64,000 nucleotides of DNA. Origin: Rhizobium viscosum. Lineage in GTDB: Bacteria > Pseudomonadota > Alphaproteobacteria > Rhizobiales > Rhizobiaceae. The stretch lies in contig NZ_JADBEC010000001.1 in the NCBI RefSeq assembly GCF_014873945.1, positions 186,001 to 250,000 on the forward strand. The letters run 5' to 3'. Each line of letters opens with the position of its first letter. Within the stretch, counting starts at the first letter, position 1. Shown here in pieces: positions 36,453 to 45,038 of the stretch. Under the pieces are notes generated by a model. The model was given only the letters and a program-made list of their open reading frames with translations, was not told the DNA's origin and searched no databases. A program made the position numbers and the translations under genes.

Positions 36453-37904
36453 TTGGCACGGGAGACTGTTGCAAGACCGGTAATCGTCTGGTTTCGCAAG
36501 GATCTGCGCCTTGACGATAACAAGGCCCTGCATGCGGCATGCGCATCGGGGCGGCCGGTCATTCCGCTTTATATCCAAGAACCTGGCGAAGACGGCACCG
36601 GGCCGCTCGGGGCAGCTCAGGCCTGGTGGCTGCATCATTCGCTGCATGCGCTCGATACAGCCCTCAGAAAACACGACGGCAAGCTCGTATTAGCCAGCGG
36701 TCATGCCCGAAATGTGCTGGGCGACATCATCAAGCGAAGCGGTGCGGAGGCGGTATTCTGGAACCGCCGCTACGATCCGCCGGGCACAGCAATCGACATG
36801 CACCTCAAGCATGGACTGGAAAAGCAGGCGATGGAGGTGCGCAGCTTCGCCGGCCAACTCCTGCATGAGCCGACGAAACTCAAGACATCAGACGGCACGC
36901 CCTATCGCGTCTATACGCCGTTCTGGCGAGCGCTCGAAGAAAGCGGAGAGCCGGAAACCGTCGATACGCCCCGGCACTTGCGCTTCCCCAAGCAGTTTCC
37001 TGCGTCTGAAACGCTCGCCTCCTGGAAGCTTCTGCCAAACAAGCCGAACTGGGCGAAATCCTTCCCCGACATGTGGACGCCAGGCGAAGCGGCGGCCCAT
37101 GAAAAGCTCCAGGATTTCATCGAAAACAGACTTCAAGACTATTCTGCCGATCGGGATTTCCCCGGAAAGGCAGCGACCTCCCTGCTCTCTCCGCATCTGG
37201 CGTTCGGCGAGATTTCGCCGGCACGCATCTGGGAAGCGACAAAAGGCCTTTCCCGCAGCATCCCATCCGACAATATCGTAGGCTTCCGCAAGGAACTGGC
37301 GTGGCGAGAATTTTCCTATCACCTGCTCTTCCATTTTCCGGAACTGGCCAGAGACAATTGGAACGACAGTTTCGACGGCTTCGGCTGGCGGGAGGATGAA
37401 GATGGATTCCATGCCTGGTGCAACGGCCAGACCGGCTATCCCATCGTCGACGCAGGCATGCGCCAGCTCTGGCGCCATGGCTGGATGCACAACCGTGTGC
37501 GGATGATAACGGCCTCGTTTCTCGTCAAGGACCTGCTGGTCGACTGGCGCCGAGGCGAGGCCTGGTTCCGCGACACGCTCGTCGACGCGGACCATGCCAA
37601 TAATGCGGCCAGTTGGCAGTGGGTGGCAGGTTCAGGCGCCGATGCTTCTCCCTTCTTCCGGATCTTCAATCCGGTTCTGCAGGGCGAAAAGTTCGATGCT
37701 GGTGGCGACTATATCAGGCAGTTCGTGCCGGAGCTCGAAAAGCTCGACGACAAATATATCCATCGGCCGTTCGACGCCCCGAAGAGCGTTCTGGAAAATG
37801 CCGGGATCACGCTTGGTGAAACCTATCCGGAACCCATAGTCGATCACGCCACGGCACGTCGTCGGGCGCTGAGGGTCTATAATGCCATAAAGGACGCAGC
37901 ATGA
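36453..37904 (+). CDS. phr: Deoxyribodipyrimidine photo-lyase
   Basis: This photolyase of the cryptochrome/photolyase family (483 aa) uses light to split pyrimidine dimers. The N-terminal antenna domain starts VIVWFRKDLRLDDNKAL. The C-terminal FAD domain shows WREFSYHLLFHFPEL, DAGMRQLWRHGWMHNRVRMI and NNAASWQWVAGSGADASPFF. The start is a TTG at 36453 after GGGGAGC; no ATG is available before the conserved start. The stop overlaps the next gene (ATGA). It heads an operon with FAD oxidoreductase, DUF1365 and cyclopropane synthase genes, a grouping known from the R. sphaeroides singlet-oxygen response. Confidence 0.95.
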   Translation: MARETVARPVIVWFRKDLRLDDNKALHAACASGRPVIPLYIQEPGEDGTGPLGAAQAWWLHHSLHALDTALRKHDGKLVLASGHARNVLGDIIKRSGAEAVFWNRRYDPPGTAIDMHLKHGLEKQAMEVRSFAGQLLHEPTKLKTSDGTPYRVYTPFWRALEESGEPETVDTPRHLRFPKQFPASETLASWKLLPNKPNWAKSFPDMWTPGEAAAHEKLQDFIENRLQDYSADRDFPGKAATSLLSPHLAFGEISPARIWEATKGLSRSIPSDNIVGFRKELAWREFSYHLLFHFPELARDNWNDSFDGFGWREDEDGFHAWCNGQTGYPIVDAGMRQLWRHGWMHNRVRMITASFLVKDLLVDWRRGEAWFRDTLVDADHANNAASWQWVAGSGADASPFFRIFNPVLQGEKFDAGGDYIRQFVPELEKLDDKYIHRPFDAPKSVLENAGITLGETYPEPIVDHATARRRALRVYNAIKDAA

Positions 37905-39238
37905 ACGCGCATGTTCCTTCGCTGCTACGCCGCCTCAGAGTCGCCGTCATCGGGTCGGGCATATCCGGTGCATCGGCCGCCTGGGCGCTCAATCCTGTCC
38001 ATGACGTAACGCTCTACGAGAAAGATGCCCGGCCGGGCGGCCATACGGCAACGGTCGATGTCGACTATGACGGGCTGAACATTCCGGTCGATACCGGCTT
38101 CATCGTCTACAACGAACACAATTATCCCAATCTCACCGCGCTCTTTGCGGAGCTCGGCGTCGCCACGCATGCCAGCGACATGAGTTTTTCGCTGTCGCTG
38201 GATCAGGGCAGGCTGGAGTGGAGCGGCGGCGGGCTGTCGTCGATATTCGCGCAGAAGCGCAATCTGCTGAACCCCTCTTTCCTCTGGATGATCCGCGAGA
38301 TCCTCCGCTTCAACCGGACCTGCCTGGAAGATCGGGCAGCCGGGCATCTGGCCTCGCGCTCGATCGGCGACTATCTCGACTGGCGCGGCTTCTCGCCTGG
38401 TTTCACCAACAACTATCTGGTGCCGATGGCGGCGGCGATCTGGTCGACGCCATCGGCGCGGATGCTGCAATTTCCCGCCGAGCATTTCGTCAATTTCTTC
38501 GACAATCACCGGCTTATCTATCGCCGTCAGCATCAGTGGCGTACCGTCACCGGCGGCAGCCGCAACTATCTGAAAGGGCTTCTGTCACCGCTCGGCGACA
38601 AAGTGAGGCTCGGCCGTGGCGTGCGTGGGGTGATCCGCGGCGACAAGGGTGTCACCCTGATCGACGAAACCGGCGGTGAGGCCTTCTTCGACAAGGTGAT
38701 CTTCGCCTGCCACAGCGATCAGACGGCTCGGTTGCTGATCGATGCAACGGATCAGGAAAAGCGCTTGCTCACAGCTATCCCCTATCAATCCAACCGCGTT
38801 ATCCTGTACCGCGACGCGAGCCTGATGCCGACGCGACACAAGCTATGGGCCTCCTGGAACTACCTGCGTTCGAGCCATTCCGACGGCAGAGCCGGTGTGG
38901 CCGTGACCTACTGGATGAACAGGCTGCAAGGCATAGACCCGAATTTTCCGCTGTTCGTCACGCTCAACCCGGACCGCGAACCGGAGAGCCGCAAGGTCTT
39001 TGCCGAATTCACTTACGAACATCCGCAGTTTTCCGCGGAAGCGATGGCCGCGCAGCGCGCGCTCGTTGCCATTCAGGGAAGAAACAATTGCTATTTCGCG
39101 GGCGCCTGGACCGGATATGGATTCCACGAGGATGGACTCGTCTCCGGTCTTGCGGCGGCCGAGGCGCTGGGCGGGATCACACCCTGGCGGACCGCCCGGC
39201 CCTCCTCCCGTGAAACCATACTGGAAGTGATAGCATGA
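37901..39238 (+). CDS. FAD/NAD(P)-binding oxidoreductase (amine oxidase type)
   Basis: The 445-residue flavoprotein has an N-terminal Rossmann motif (VAVIGSGISGASAAWAL), the second signature EKDARPGGHTATV, and a C-terminal FAD closure (NCYFAGAWTGYGFHEDGL). It resembles the amine oxidase/phytoene desaturase-like proteins found beside DUF1365 and cfa genes in alphaproteobacteria. The substrate is unknown; modification of membrane lipid acyl chains is a reasonable inference from the neighbours. It overlaps phr by four bases and DUF1365 by four bases. Confidence 0.87.
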   Translation: MNAHVPSLLRRLRVAVIGSGISGASAAWALNPVHDVTLYEKDARPGGHTATVDVDYDGLNIPVDTGFIVYNEHNYPNLTALFAELGVATHASDMSFSLSLDQGRLEWSGGGLSSIFAQKRNLLNPSFLWMIREILRFNRTCLEDRAAGHLASRSIGDYLDWRGFSPGFTNNYLVPMAAAIWSTPSARMLQFPAEHFVNFFDNHRLIYRRQHQWRTVTGGSRNYLKGLLSPLGDKVRLGRGVRGVIRGDKGVTLIDETGGEAFFDKVIFACHSDQTARLLIDATDQEKRLLTAIPYQSNRVILYRDASLMPTRHKLWASWNYLRSSHSDGRAGVAVTYWMNRLQGIDPNFPLFVTLNPDREPESRKVFAEFTYEHPQFSAEAMAAQRALVAIQGRNNCYFAGAWTGYGFHEDGLVSGLAAAEALGGITPWRTARPSSRETILEVIA

Positions 39239-40095
39239 CGGCGTCCCGCAGAAGCCTCCACGCATCGAGGTATGGCGTCAGTGTGACGCGAAACGGTCCT
39301 CCACCGGATGCGGCGGCGGTGCTTTATGCTGGTAATGTCATGCATCAGCGCATGAAACCGTTCGGCCATCGCTTCCAGTATCGAGTCTTTTCGCTCTCTA
39401 TCGATCTCGACCGGTTGGAAGAAGCTGGCGGCCAGTCGGTGCTGTTTTCGGTCAACCGAAGCAATCTCGTCTCGTTCCATGAAGAGGACCATGTAGCAGG
39501 TGGGAAGCTGCGCTCCTATGCCGATCGCCTGCTTGCGGACGCCTGTGTCGGGCGACCTGCCAAAATCCTGCTCGTCTGTTATCCGCGGATCTTCGGCTAC
39601 GTCTTCAATCCGCTTTCGGTCTATTATGCCTATGACGACAGGGATGCCTTGCTTGCGCTGATCTACGAGGTGCGCAACACATTCGGCGAGCGGCATAGTT
39701 ATGTCTGCCCTGTCGAGGATGATGAAATTTTCGAAAGCGGTCTTCGCCAGACCTGCGACAAGCTCTTTTACGTCTCTCCCTTCATTGGTATCGGCATGCG
39801 CTATCATTTCCGCATGCTGCCGCCCGGCCAGGAAATCCGCTGGCGCATCCTGGAAACCGATGCGGAAGGACCGCTTCTTGCCGCAACGTTCGCCGGCCGG
39901 AAAAAGCCGCTGACTGGCCGGACGCTCTGTTATCTTCTCGCAGCCATTCCCTTGCTGACTGTCAAGATCATGACGGGGATTCACTGGGAGGCCCTGAAAC
40001 TCTGGCTCAAAGGCGCCATTTACGTTCGCCGGCCACCACCTCCCCCACCTGTCAGCGTGAAGCCGGCAAGCCGGCTTGCGGAAGCTGCCGAATGA
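39235..40095 (+). CDS. DUF1365-family protein
   Basis: The 286-residue DUF1365 protein is a family of unknown biochemistry that nearly always sits beside an FAD oxidoreductase and a cyclopropane synthase. Conserved-looking stretches are VMHQRMKPFGHRFQYRVFSL, PRIFGYVFNPLSVYYAY and FYVSPFIGIGMRYHF. The last part has a hydrophobic segment (LCYLLAAIPLLTVKIMTGI) that may touch the membrane. It overlaps the preceding gene (ATGA); the cyclopropane synthase gene follows 78 bases later. Confidence 0.9.
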   Translation: MTASRRSLHASRYGVSVTRNGPPPDAAAVLYAGNVMHQRMKPFGHRFQYRVFSLSIDLDRLEEAGGQSVLFSVNRSNLVSFHEEDHVAGGKLRSYADRLLADACVGRPAKILLVCYPRIFGYVFNPLSVYYAYDDRDALLALIYEVRNTFGERHSYVCPVEDDEIFESGLRQTCDKLFYVSPFIGIGMRYHFRMLPPGQEIRWRILETDAEGPLLAATFAGRKKPLTGRTLCYLLAAIPLLTVKIMTGIHWEALKLWLKGAIYVRRPPPPPPVSVKPASRLAEAAE

Positions 40096-40173
40096 ATCTA
40101 GCGTTTGCTGCAATCGCCGGAGGAGAGGCGCAAGCATTGTCCTGACCGGCCTAAAAATACGGGAGGATGGACG

Positions 40174-41433
40174 GTGAGCAATGGACAGGATTTGAACCAA
40201 TCTGCCCGCGACGCGGTGACGCTGACGGCGGAAAATATTTCACGGATTGTCAAAGGCTTGCCCTTTAAAGCGAAGCTCGCGCTGCGCGGCCTGATGCGCA
40301 TGCAGCGCGGTTCCCTTGCCGTCACCCTGCCCGACGGGCGCAACGTATTCATCAAGGGTAAGGCTGCCGGACCTGATGCCGCGTTGACGCTTCGAAACTG
40401 GAACCTTGCCGGCCGTGCGCTGACCAGCGGCACGATCGGGGTGGCCGAGACCTACATGGACGGCGATTGGGACAGCCCCGATATCACCGCCTTCCTCGAG
40501 TTGTTCCTCGTCAACGGCGAGGCCGCACACAGCTATGCTCACGGCAAGGGCGGTGTCGGCCGCTTCGTCGAGCGCATCCGCCATTGGATGAACGCCAACA
40601 CCAAGACGGGGTCCAAGCGCAATATCTCGGCCCATTACGACCTCGGCAACGACTTTTACAGGCAATGGCTCGATCCGAGCATGACCTATTCCTCGGCGCT
40701 CTATTCGACCGGCGCCAATGACCTGCAATCGGCACAGAACGCAAAATATCGGGCGCTCGCCGAAGCGACCGGCATCAAGCCCGGCGATCATGTGCTGGAA
40801 ATCGGCTGCGGCTGGGGTGGCTTTGCAGAATTTGCGGCAGGCGAGTTGAATTGCCGGGTAACGGGACTGACCATCAGCCGCGAGCAGCTTGCCTTCGCGC
40901 AAGCGCGCATCAGCAAGGCGGGGCTCAGCGACAGGGTCGATTTTCGCTTTCAGGACTATCGCGACGAGACCGGGGTCTACGATCGCATCGTTTCCATCGA
41001 GATGTTCGAGGCTGTTGGTGAGAAATACTGGCCGGCCTATTTCTCCAAGCTGAAACAATGCCTGAAGCCGGGCGGCAAGGCTGGGCTGCAGATCATCACC
41101 ATCCGGCCCGAGGCCTTCGCGCAATATCGCAGCAATCCGGACTTCATCCAGAAATATGTCTTCCCCGGCGGCATGCTGCCGACGCGCCACCACCTTGCAG
41201 AACTCGGCAAGAAAATGGACTTGTCACTGGTCAGGGACTTTGGCTTCGGCCTCGACTATGCCCGTACGCTGGCAGAATGGCGCGAGCGCTTCTGGTCCGT
41301 CTGGCACAGGCTGCGGCCGATGGGTTTTGACGACCGGTTCAAGCGGCTCTGGGAATTCTACCTCTTCTACTGCGAGGCAGGCTTTCGCGCCCGCAATATC
41401 GATGTGCGGCAGGTGGTCTTTTCGCGACCTTGA
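40174..41433 (+). CDS. cfa: Cyclopropane-fatty-acyl-phospholipid synthase
   Basis: This SAM-dependent enzyme converts unsaturated acyl chains of membrane phospholipids to cyclopropane chains. The 419-residue protein has the family start of the catalytic domain (NISAHYDLGNDFYRQWLDPS), SAM motif VLEIGCGWGGFAEFAA, and later SIEMFEAVGEKYWPAYF and FIQKYVFPGGMLPT. A GTG at 40174 after GGAGGATGG is the best start; an earlier TTG-type start would reach almost to the DUF1365 stop. Its stop abuts the stop of a convergent SDR gene. Confidence 0.93.
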   Translation: MSNGQDLNQSARDAVTLTAENISRIVKGLPFKAKLALRGLMRMQRGSLAVTLPDGRNVFIKGKAAGPDAALTLRNWNLAGRALTSGTIGVAETYMDGDWDSPDITAFLELFLVNGEAAHSYAHGKGGVGRFVERIRHWMNANTKTGSKRNISAHYDLGNDFYRQWLDPSMTYSSALYSTGANDLQSAQNAKYRALAEATGIKPGDHVLEIGCGWGGFAEFAAGELNCRVTGLTISREQLAFAQARISKAGLSDRVDFRFQDYRDETGVYDRIVSIEMFEAVGEKYWPAYFSKLKQCLKPGGKAGLQIITIRPEAFAQYRSNPDFIQKYVFPGGMLPTRHHLAELGKKMDLSLVRDFGFGLDYARTLAEWRERFWSVWHRLRPMGFDDRFKRLWEFYLFYCEAGFRARNIDVRQVVFSRP

Positions 41434-42267
41434 TCACTCGGCCGGATGCGGCGTCACCGGGCGGTGACTGGAGTTGGCAGGCCGCTCGCCCCAACCGGTG
41501 AAGCGGTTCACCAGTGCGAAATAGAGACCGTAAGGCAAGATCCGCAGGAACTTCAGCACATAGGTGAAGCGCCTCGGGAAAGTGATCTCGAAAGCCTGTG
41601 ACTTAAGGCCCGCCGCAATGCGCTCCGCCGCCGTCTCGGGCGAAACCAGTGCCGGCATGTGAAAGGCATTCTTGCGCGTTGCCGGCGTATCGACGAAGCC
41701 CGGATTGATAAGCTGGATGCGGATGCCGATCTTGTCGAGATCGAATTTCAGGCTTTCGGCCATGTTGATCAGGGCAGCCTTGGTCGCGCCGTAAGCGGCG
41801 CTGGTCGGAAATCCCGTGTAGCCCGTTACCGAGGAAACGATGGCAATCTGCCCCTGCCCCTTCGCCTTCATGTGGCGGATCGCCGGCAGCAGGCAATTGA
41901 CCACACCTGACAGGTTGACGGCAAAAGTCTTCTCGAAATCGGCTCGGTGCAGATCCTCGCCATGGACGGGCCGATAGACGCCAGCACAGAGGATCGCCAT
42001 GGCGAGCGCACCGTGCTCATATTCGATCGAGGCCATGACATGTTCCATGTCTTCGGCATCGGTCACATCGCCGTCGAGCACGATGATGCTGCCGGGCAAT
42101 CCGGCCGCCTCGAGCTGCAATTCCACCAGTTTTTCGTGATTGCGGGCGGTGACGGCGACCCTGTATCCCTCGCCCGCGAGCTTCAGCGCCAGCGCTCGGC
42201 CTATTCCGGAACTCGCACCGGAAATCCAGACGATACCATGTTCTGGATGGGCGATGAAATTACGCAT
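41434..42267 (-). CDS. Short-chain dehydrogenase of the photolyase/cfa neighbourhood
   Basis: The 277-residue SDR has the cofactor motif SGASSGIGRALAL, a central CAGVYRP (in place of NNAG), Ser in SSVTGYTG and catalytic YGATKAALINMAE. The C-terminus has a hydrophobic stretch (FLRILPYGLYFALVNRF) often seen in SDRs linked to lipids. The ATG at 42267 follows GGAGGAAGTGTC. It is convergent with cfa with no gap and follows the chrR-like gene in the same direction. Homologous SDRs occur in the singlet-oxygen gene sets of other alphaproteobacteria. Confidence 0.9.
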   Translation of the reverse strand: MRNFIAHPEHGIVWISGASSGIGRALALKLAGEGYRVAVTARNHEKLVELQLEAAGLPGSIIVLDGDVTDAEDMEHVMASIEYEHGALAMAILCAGVYRPVHGEDLHRADFEKTFAVNLSGVVNCLLPAIRHMKAKGQGQIAIVSSVTGYTGFPTSAAYGATKAALINMAESLKFDLDKIGIRIQLINPGFVDTPATRKNAFHMPALVSPETAAERIAAGLKSQAFEITFPRRFTYVLKFLRILPYGLYFALVNRFTGWGERPANSSHRPVTPHPAE

Positions 42268-42365
42268 GACACTTCCTCCGGTCTGCCGGTTTGAACACGA
42301 ACACAGGCCCGGAAGCTCCTCATCTCTCCCGGGATCATGGCTCTATCACGGCATTGTGGCTGCTT

Positions 42366-43025
42366 TCAGCCGATGAGGTCGCCGATGATCTGCCGGAAGG
42401 AGCCGGTGAGCTTGATCGGGCCGTCTGAAACGGCAAAGGCGATGCAGGGCCGGTCCTTCTCGGCGACGGGGCGATGGTCGACGGTGGCATCCGCAACCGA
42501 GATATCCCCCGGCCCGAAACGGCCGCGCTCGTCGCGAAAAGCGCCATCGAGGATGAGGATCAGTTCCATGCCCGCATGCGTATGGGCAGGCAGTGCGCGA
42601 CCCGGCCGTATCCACATCAGGCTGACCTCGCAGCCGTCGATATCGGTCGCATATTCCTTGAAGCCCGGAAGGCGCTTACGCCAAGGCACGTCATCAGCTT
42701 CGAAACCGACGAGGTTGCGCAAGGCGCGCGGGAAAAGAGCACCCTGCGGACGTGAGGGGAGCTTCGGAGGGGCAGCAGGAGCCTTCGAGCCGAAGATTGC
42801 CGCAAGCTTCGCATCGCGGTCGCTGATCGGGCTTGATGGCGTGCTCTCCAGAGCGTATCCAGCCAGCCGTTCGAGGTCAGCCACCAGGCCGCGATTGTCC
42901 GGCTTCATTTCGAGATGAGATTCCACGAGCACGCGGGCCGGCTCCGGAAGGGAACCAGCGACATAATGCGCCATCAATGCATCGATCGTGTCGATATGCT
43001 CGTGAACCATGTCAGATTCGGTCAC
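42366..43025 (-). CDS. ChrR-like cupin anti-sigma factor, without adjacent sigma gene
   Basis: The 219-residue protein matches ChrR, the zinc anti-sigma factor of RpoE in R. sphaeroides (213 aa). The C-terminal cupin keeps the full zinc set: HTHAGME gives His148, His150 and Glu154, and VDHRP gives His184. These have the same spacing as I recall for His141, His143, Glu147 and His177 of ChrR. The N-terminal anti-sigma domain keeps His37 (ESHLEMKPDNR), but the two following zinc cysteines are Lys41 and Asn44. The GTG at 43025 follows AGGAACAAGG. The expected rpoE gene is absent: the next gene upstream is cysK on the other strand. Confidence 0.85.
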   Translation of the reverse strand: MTESDMVHEHIDTIDALMAHYVAGSLPEPARVLVESHLEMKPDNRGLVADLERLAGYALESTPSSPISDRDAKLAAIFGSKAPAAPPKLPSRPQGALFPRALRNLVGFEADDVPWRKRLPGFKEYATDIDGCEVSLMWIRPGRALPAHTHAGMELILILDGAFRDERGRFGPGDISVADATVDHRPVAEKDRPCIAFAVSDGPIKLTGSFRQIIGDLIG

Positions 43026-43060
43026 GCCTTGTTCCTGCGCCCGTGCTTGCTTTGTCGTCA

Positions 43061-43090
43061 TCCATACGCCGAAAGTCAATCTTCGGATCA
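43061..43090 (-). promoter_or_regulatory. Promoter-like element of ECF sigma type before the chrR-like gene
   Basis: Read leftward, TGATCC (43090-43085), an 18-base spacer and TATGGA (43066-43061) lie 35 bases before the GTG of the chrR-like gene. The -35 sequence and the spacer length match the element before phr. Confidence 0.4.
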
Positions 43091-43235
43091 CTGCTTGCCT
43101 GGGCTCTGCGAAAGGCTGGAAAAGGAAGACTAATTTTATCGTGGGCTTAGAAGGCATGGAATAGGATTTCTTGCCAATGCCGCCTTGTGAAGGGAAAAGA
43201 CCGTTCCTAAACTATGCGTAAACGAGGCAGATTCC

Positions 43236-44276
43236 ATGACCTTCCACCCCTCCGTAATCGAGGCTATCGGCAACACGCCCCTCATCAAGCTCAAGGGTGT
43301 TTCCGAGGCGACCGGCTGCACCATTCTCGGCAAGGCCGAGTTTCTCAATCCCGGCCAGTCGGTGAAGGACCGAGCGGCGCTCTACATCATCCGTGACGCC
43401 GAGAAGAAGGGACTGCTCAAGCCTGGCGGCGTCATCGTCGAAGGCACGGCGGGCAATACCGGCATCGGCCTGACGGTCGTCGCCAAGGCGCTCGGCTACC
43501 GCACCGTGATCGTCATTCCGGAAACCCAGAGCCAGGAAAAGAAGGATGCCCTGCGCCTGCTTGGGGCCGAGCTCGTGGAAGTTCCGGCGGTTCCCTACAA
43601 GAACCCGAACAATTACGTAAAGGTTTCCGGCCGCCTGGCCGAACAGCTTGCCAAGAGCGAGCCGAACGGGGCGATCTGGGCGAACCAGTTCGACAATGTC
43701 GCCAACCGCCAGGCGCATATCGAAACCACCGCGCCAGAGATCTGGAAAGATACGGACGGCAAGGTCGATGGCTTCATCTGCTCGGTCGGCTCGGGCGGCA
43801 CGCTTGCCGGCGTTGCGACAGGCCTCAAGGGCTTCAACAAGGATATCAAGATCGGCATTGCCGATCCCGAGGGTGCAGCGCTCTACGAATTCTACGCGAA
43901 CGGCACGTTGAAGTCCGAGGGCTCGTCGATCACCGAAGGCATCGGCCAGGGGCGCATTACCGCCAACCTCGAAGGCTTCATGCCTGATTTCTCCTATCAC
44001 GTCACTGATGCCGAGTCGCTTCCCTACCTCTTCGATCTCGTCGAGCGCGAGGGTCTGTGCCTTGGCGGCTCCACGGCGATCAACATTGCCGGTGCGGTTC
44101 GCCTCGCCAAGGATCTCGGCCCCGGCCACACGATCGTGACAATCCTCTGCGATTATGGCAACCGCTATCAGTCCAAGCTCTTCAATCCGGATTTCCTTTC
44201 ATCGAAAGGCCTGCCCATTCCTCAATGGATGGTCGGCTCGACGGATATCAAAATACCCTACGAACCCGCAGCGTGA
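43236..44276 (+). CDS. cysK: Cysteine synthase A
   Basis: This PLP enzyme makes cysteine from O-acetylserine and sulfide. It has 346 residues, slightly longer than E. coli CysK. The PLP lysine is Lys44 in LNPGQSVKDRAALY, the substrate loop is VEGTAGNTGIGL, and the phosphate loop is SVGSGGTLAG. The ATG at 43236 opens MTFHPSVIEAIGNTPLIKLK. It starts a rightward run with alaX, sseA and a GNAT gene at short spacing. The chrR-like gene is divergent from it. Confidence 0.93.
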   Translation: MTFHPSVIEAIGNTPLIKLKGVSEATGCTILGKAEFLNPGQSVKDRAALYIIRDAEKKGLLKPGGVIVEGTAGNTGIGLTVVAKALGYRTVIVIPETQSQEKKDALRLLGAELVEVPAVPYKNPNNYVKVSGRLAEQLAKSEPNGAIWANQFDNVANRQAHIETTAPEIWKDTDGKVDGFICSVGSGGTLAGVATGLKGFNKDIKIGIADPEGAALYEFYANGTLKSEGSSITEGIGQGRITANLEGFMPDFSYHVTDAESLPYLFDLVEREGLCLGGSTAINIAGAVRLAKDLGPGHTIVTILCDYGNRYQSKLFNPDFLSSKGLPIPQWMVGSTDIKIPYEPAA

Positions 44277-44282
44277 GCCTCC

Positions 44283-45020
44283 ATGCCAGTCAATGCCCTC
44301 TACCGTGACGACTTCTATCTTTCCACATGCGAAGCGGTCGTCACGGCCGTTCACGAGGACGGGGGTATCGAGCTGGATCAGACCTGCTTTTACGCGGCAT
44401 CGGGCGGGCAGCCGGGCGATACCGGCTTCTTCGAACGGGCTGACGGCTCCAAAATAGAGCTTGGCCAGGCAAAACACGGCGCAGCCAAGGACATCGTCAT
44501 CCACGTGCCGCTGGAAGGCCAGGCGCGGCCTCAGATCAACGAGAAGCTGGTACTGCACATCGACTGGCCGCGCCGCTACAGACTGATGCGCATGCACACG
44601 GCCTGTCATCTTCTATCGGTCGTCTGCTCCTATCCGATCACGGGGGCGGCGGTCGGCGAGGATGAAAGTCGCGTCGACTTCGACATGATCGATACGATCG
44701 ACAAGGACGAGGTGACGGCCAAGCTGATGGACCTCGTCAATCAGAACCATCCGGTCTATCTTCAGTGGATTACGGATGAGGAACTCGCCGCCAACCCCGG
44801 CATCGTCAAATCGAAGAATGTGCGTCCTCCTGTTGGCCTTGGCCGCGTCAGCCTCGTCTGCATCGGGGAGAATTCTGCCGTTGACAGCCAGCCCTGTGGC
44901 GGCACGCATGTTTCGGAAACACAGGAAGTCGGCCAGATTCATATTGCCAAGATCGAGAAGAAGGGCAAAGAGAACCGGCGCTTTCGCATTCGCTTCGGCA
45001 CGCCCGGCGACGATGCCTGA
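44283..45020 (+). CDS. alaX: Alanyl-tRNA editing protein AlaX
   Basis: This free-standing editing enzyme removes serine wrongly attached to tRNA-Ala. The 245 residues match AlaX-M/L proteins. Zinc ligands are His105 and His109 in MRMHTACHLLS, and Cys205 and His209 in SQPCGGTHVSE. An N-terminal beta-barrel part (ELDQTCFYAASGGQPGDTGF) is present, as in longer AlaX forms. It begins six bases after cysK, which uses O-acetylserine. Confidence 0.92.
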   Translation: MPVNALYRDDFYLSTCEAVVTAVHEDGGIELDQTCFYAASGGQPGDTGFFERADGSKIELGQAKHGAAKDIVIHVPLEGQARPQINEKLVLHIDWPRRYRLMRMHTACHLLSVVCSYPITGAAVGEDESRVDFDMIDTIDKDEVTAKLMDLVNQNHPVYLQWITDEELAANPGIVKSKNVRPPVGLGRVSLVCIGENSAVDSQPCGGTHVSETQEVGQIHIAKIEKKGKENRRFRIRFGTPGDDA

Positions 45021-45038
45021 TATTTTGGGGAGATCATC

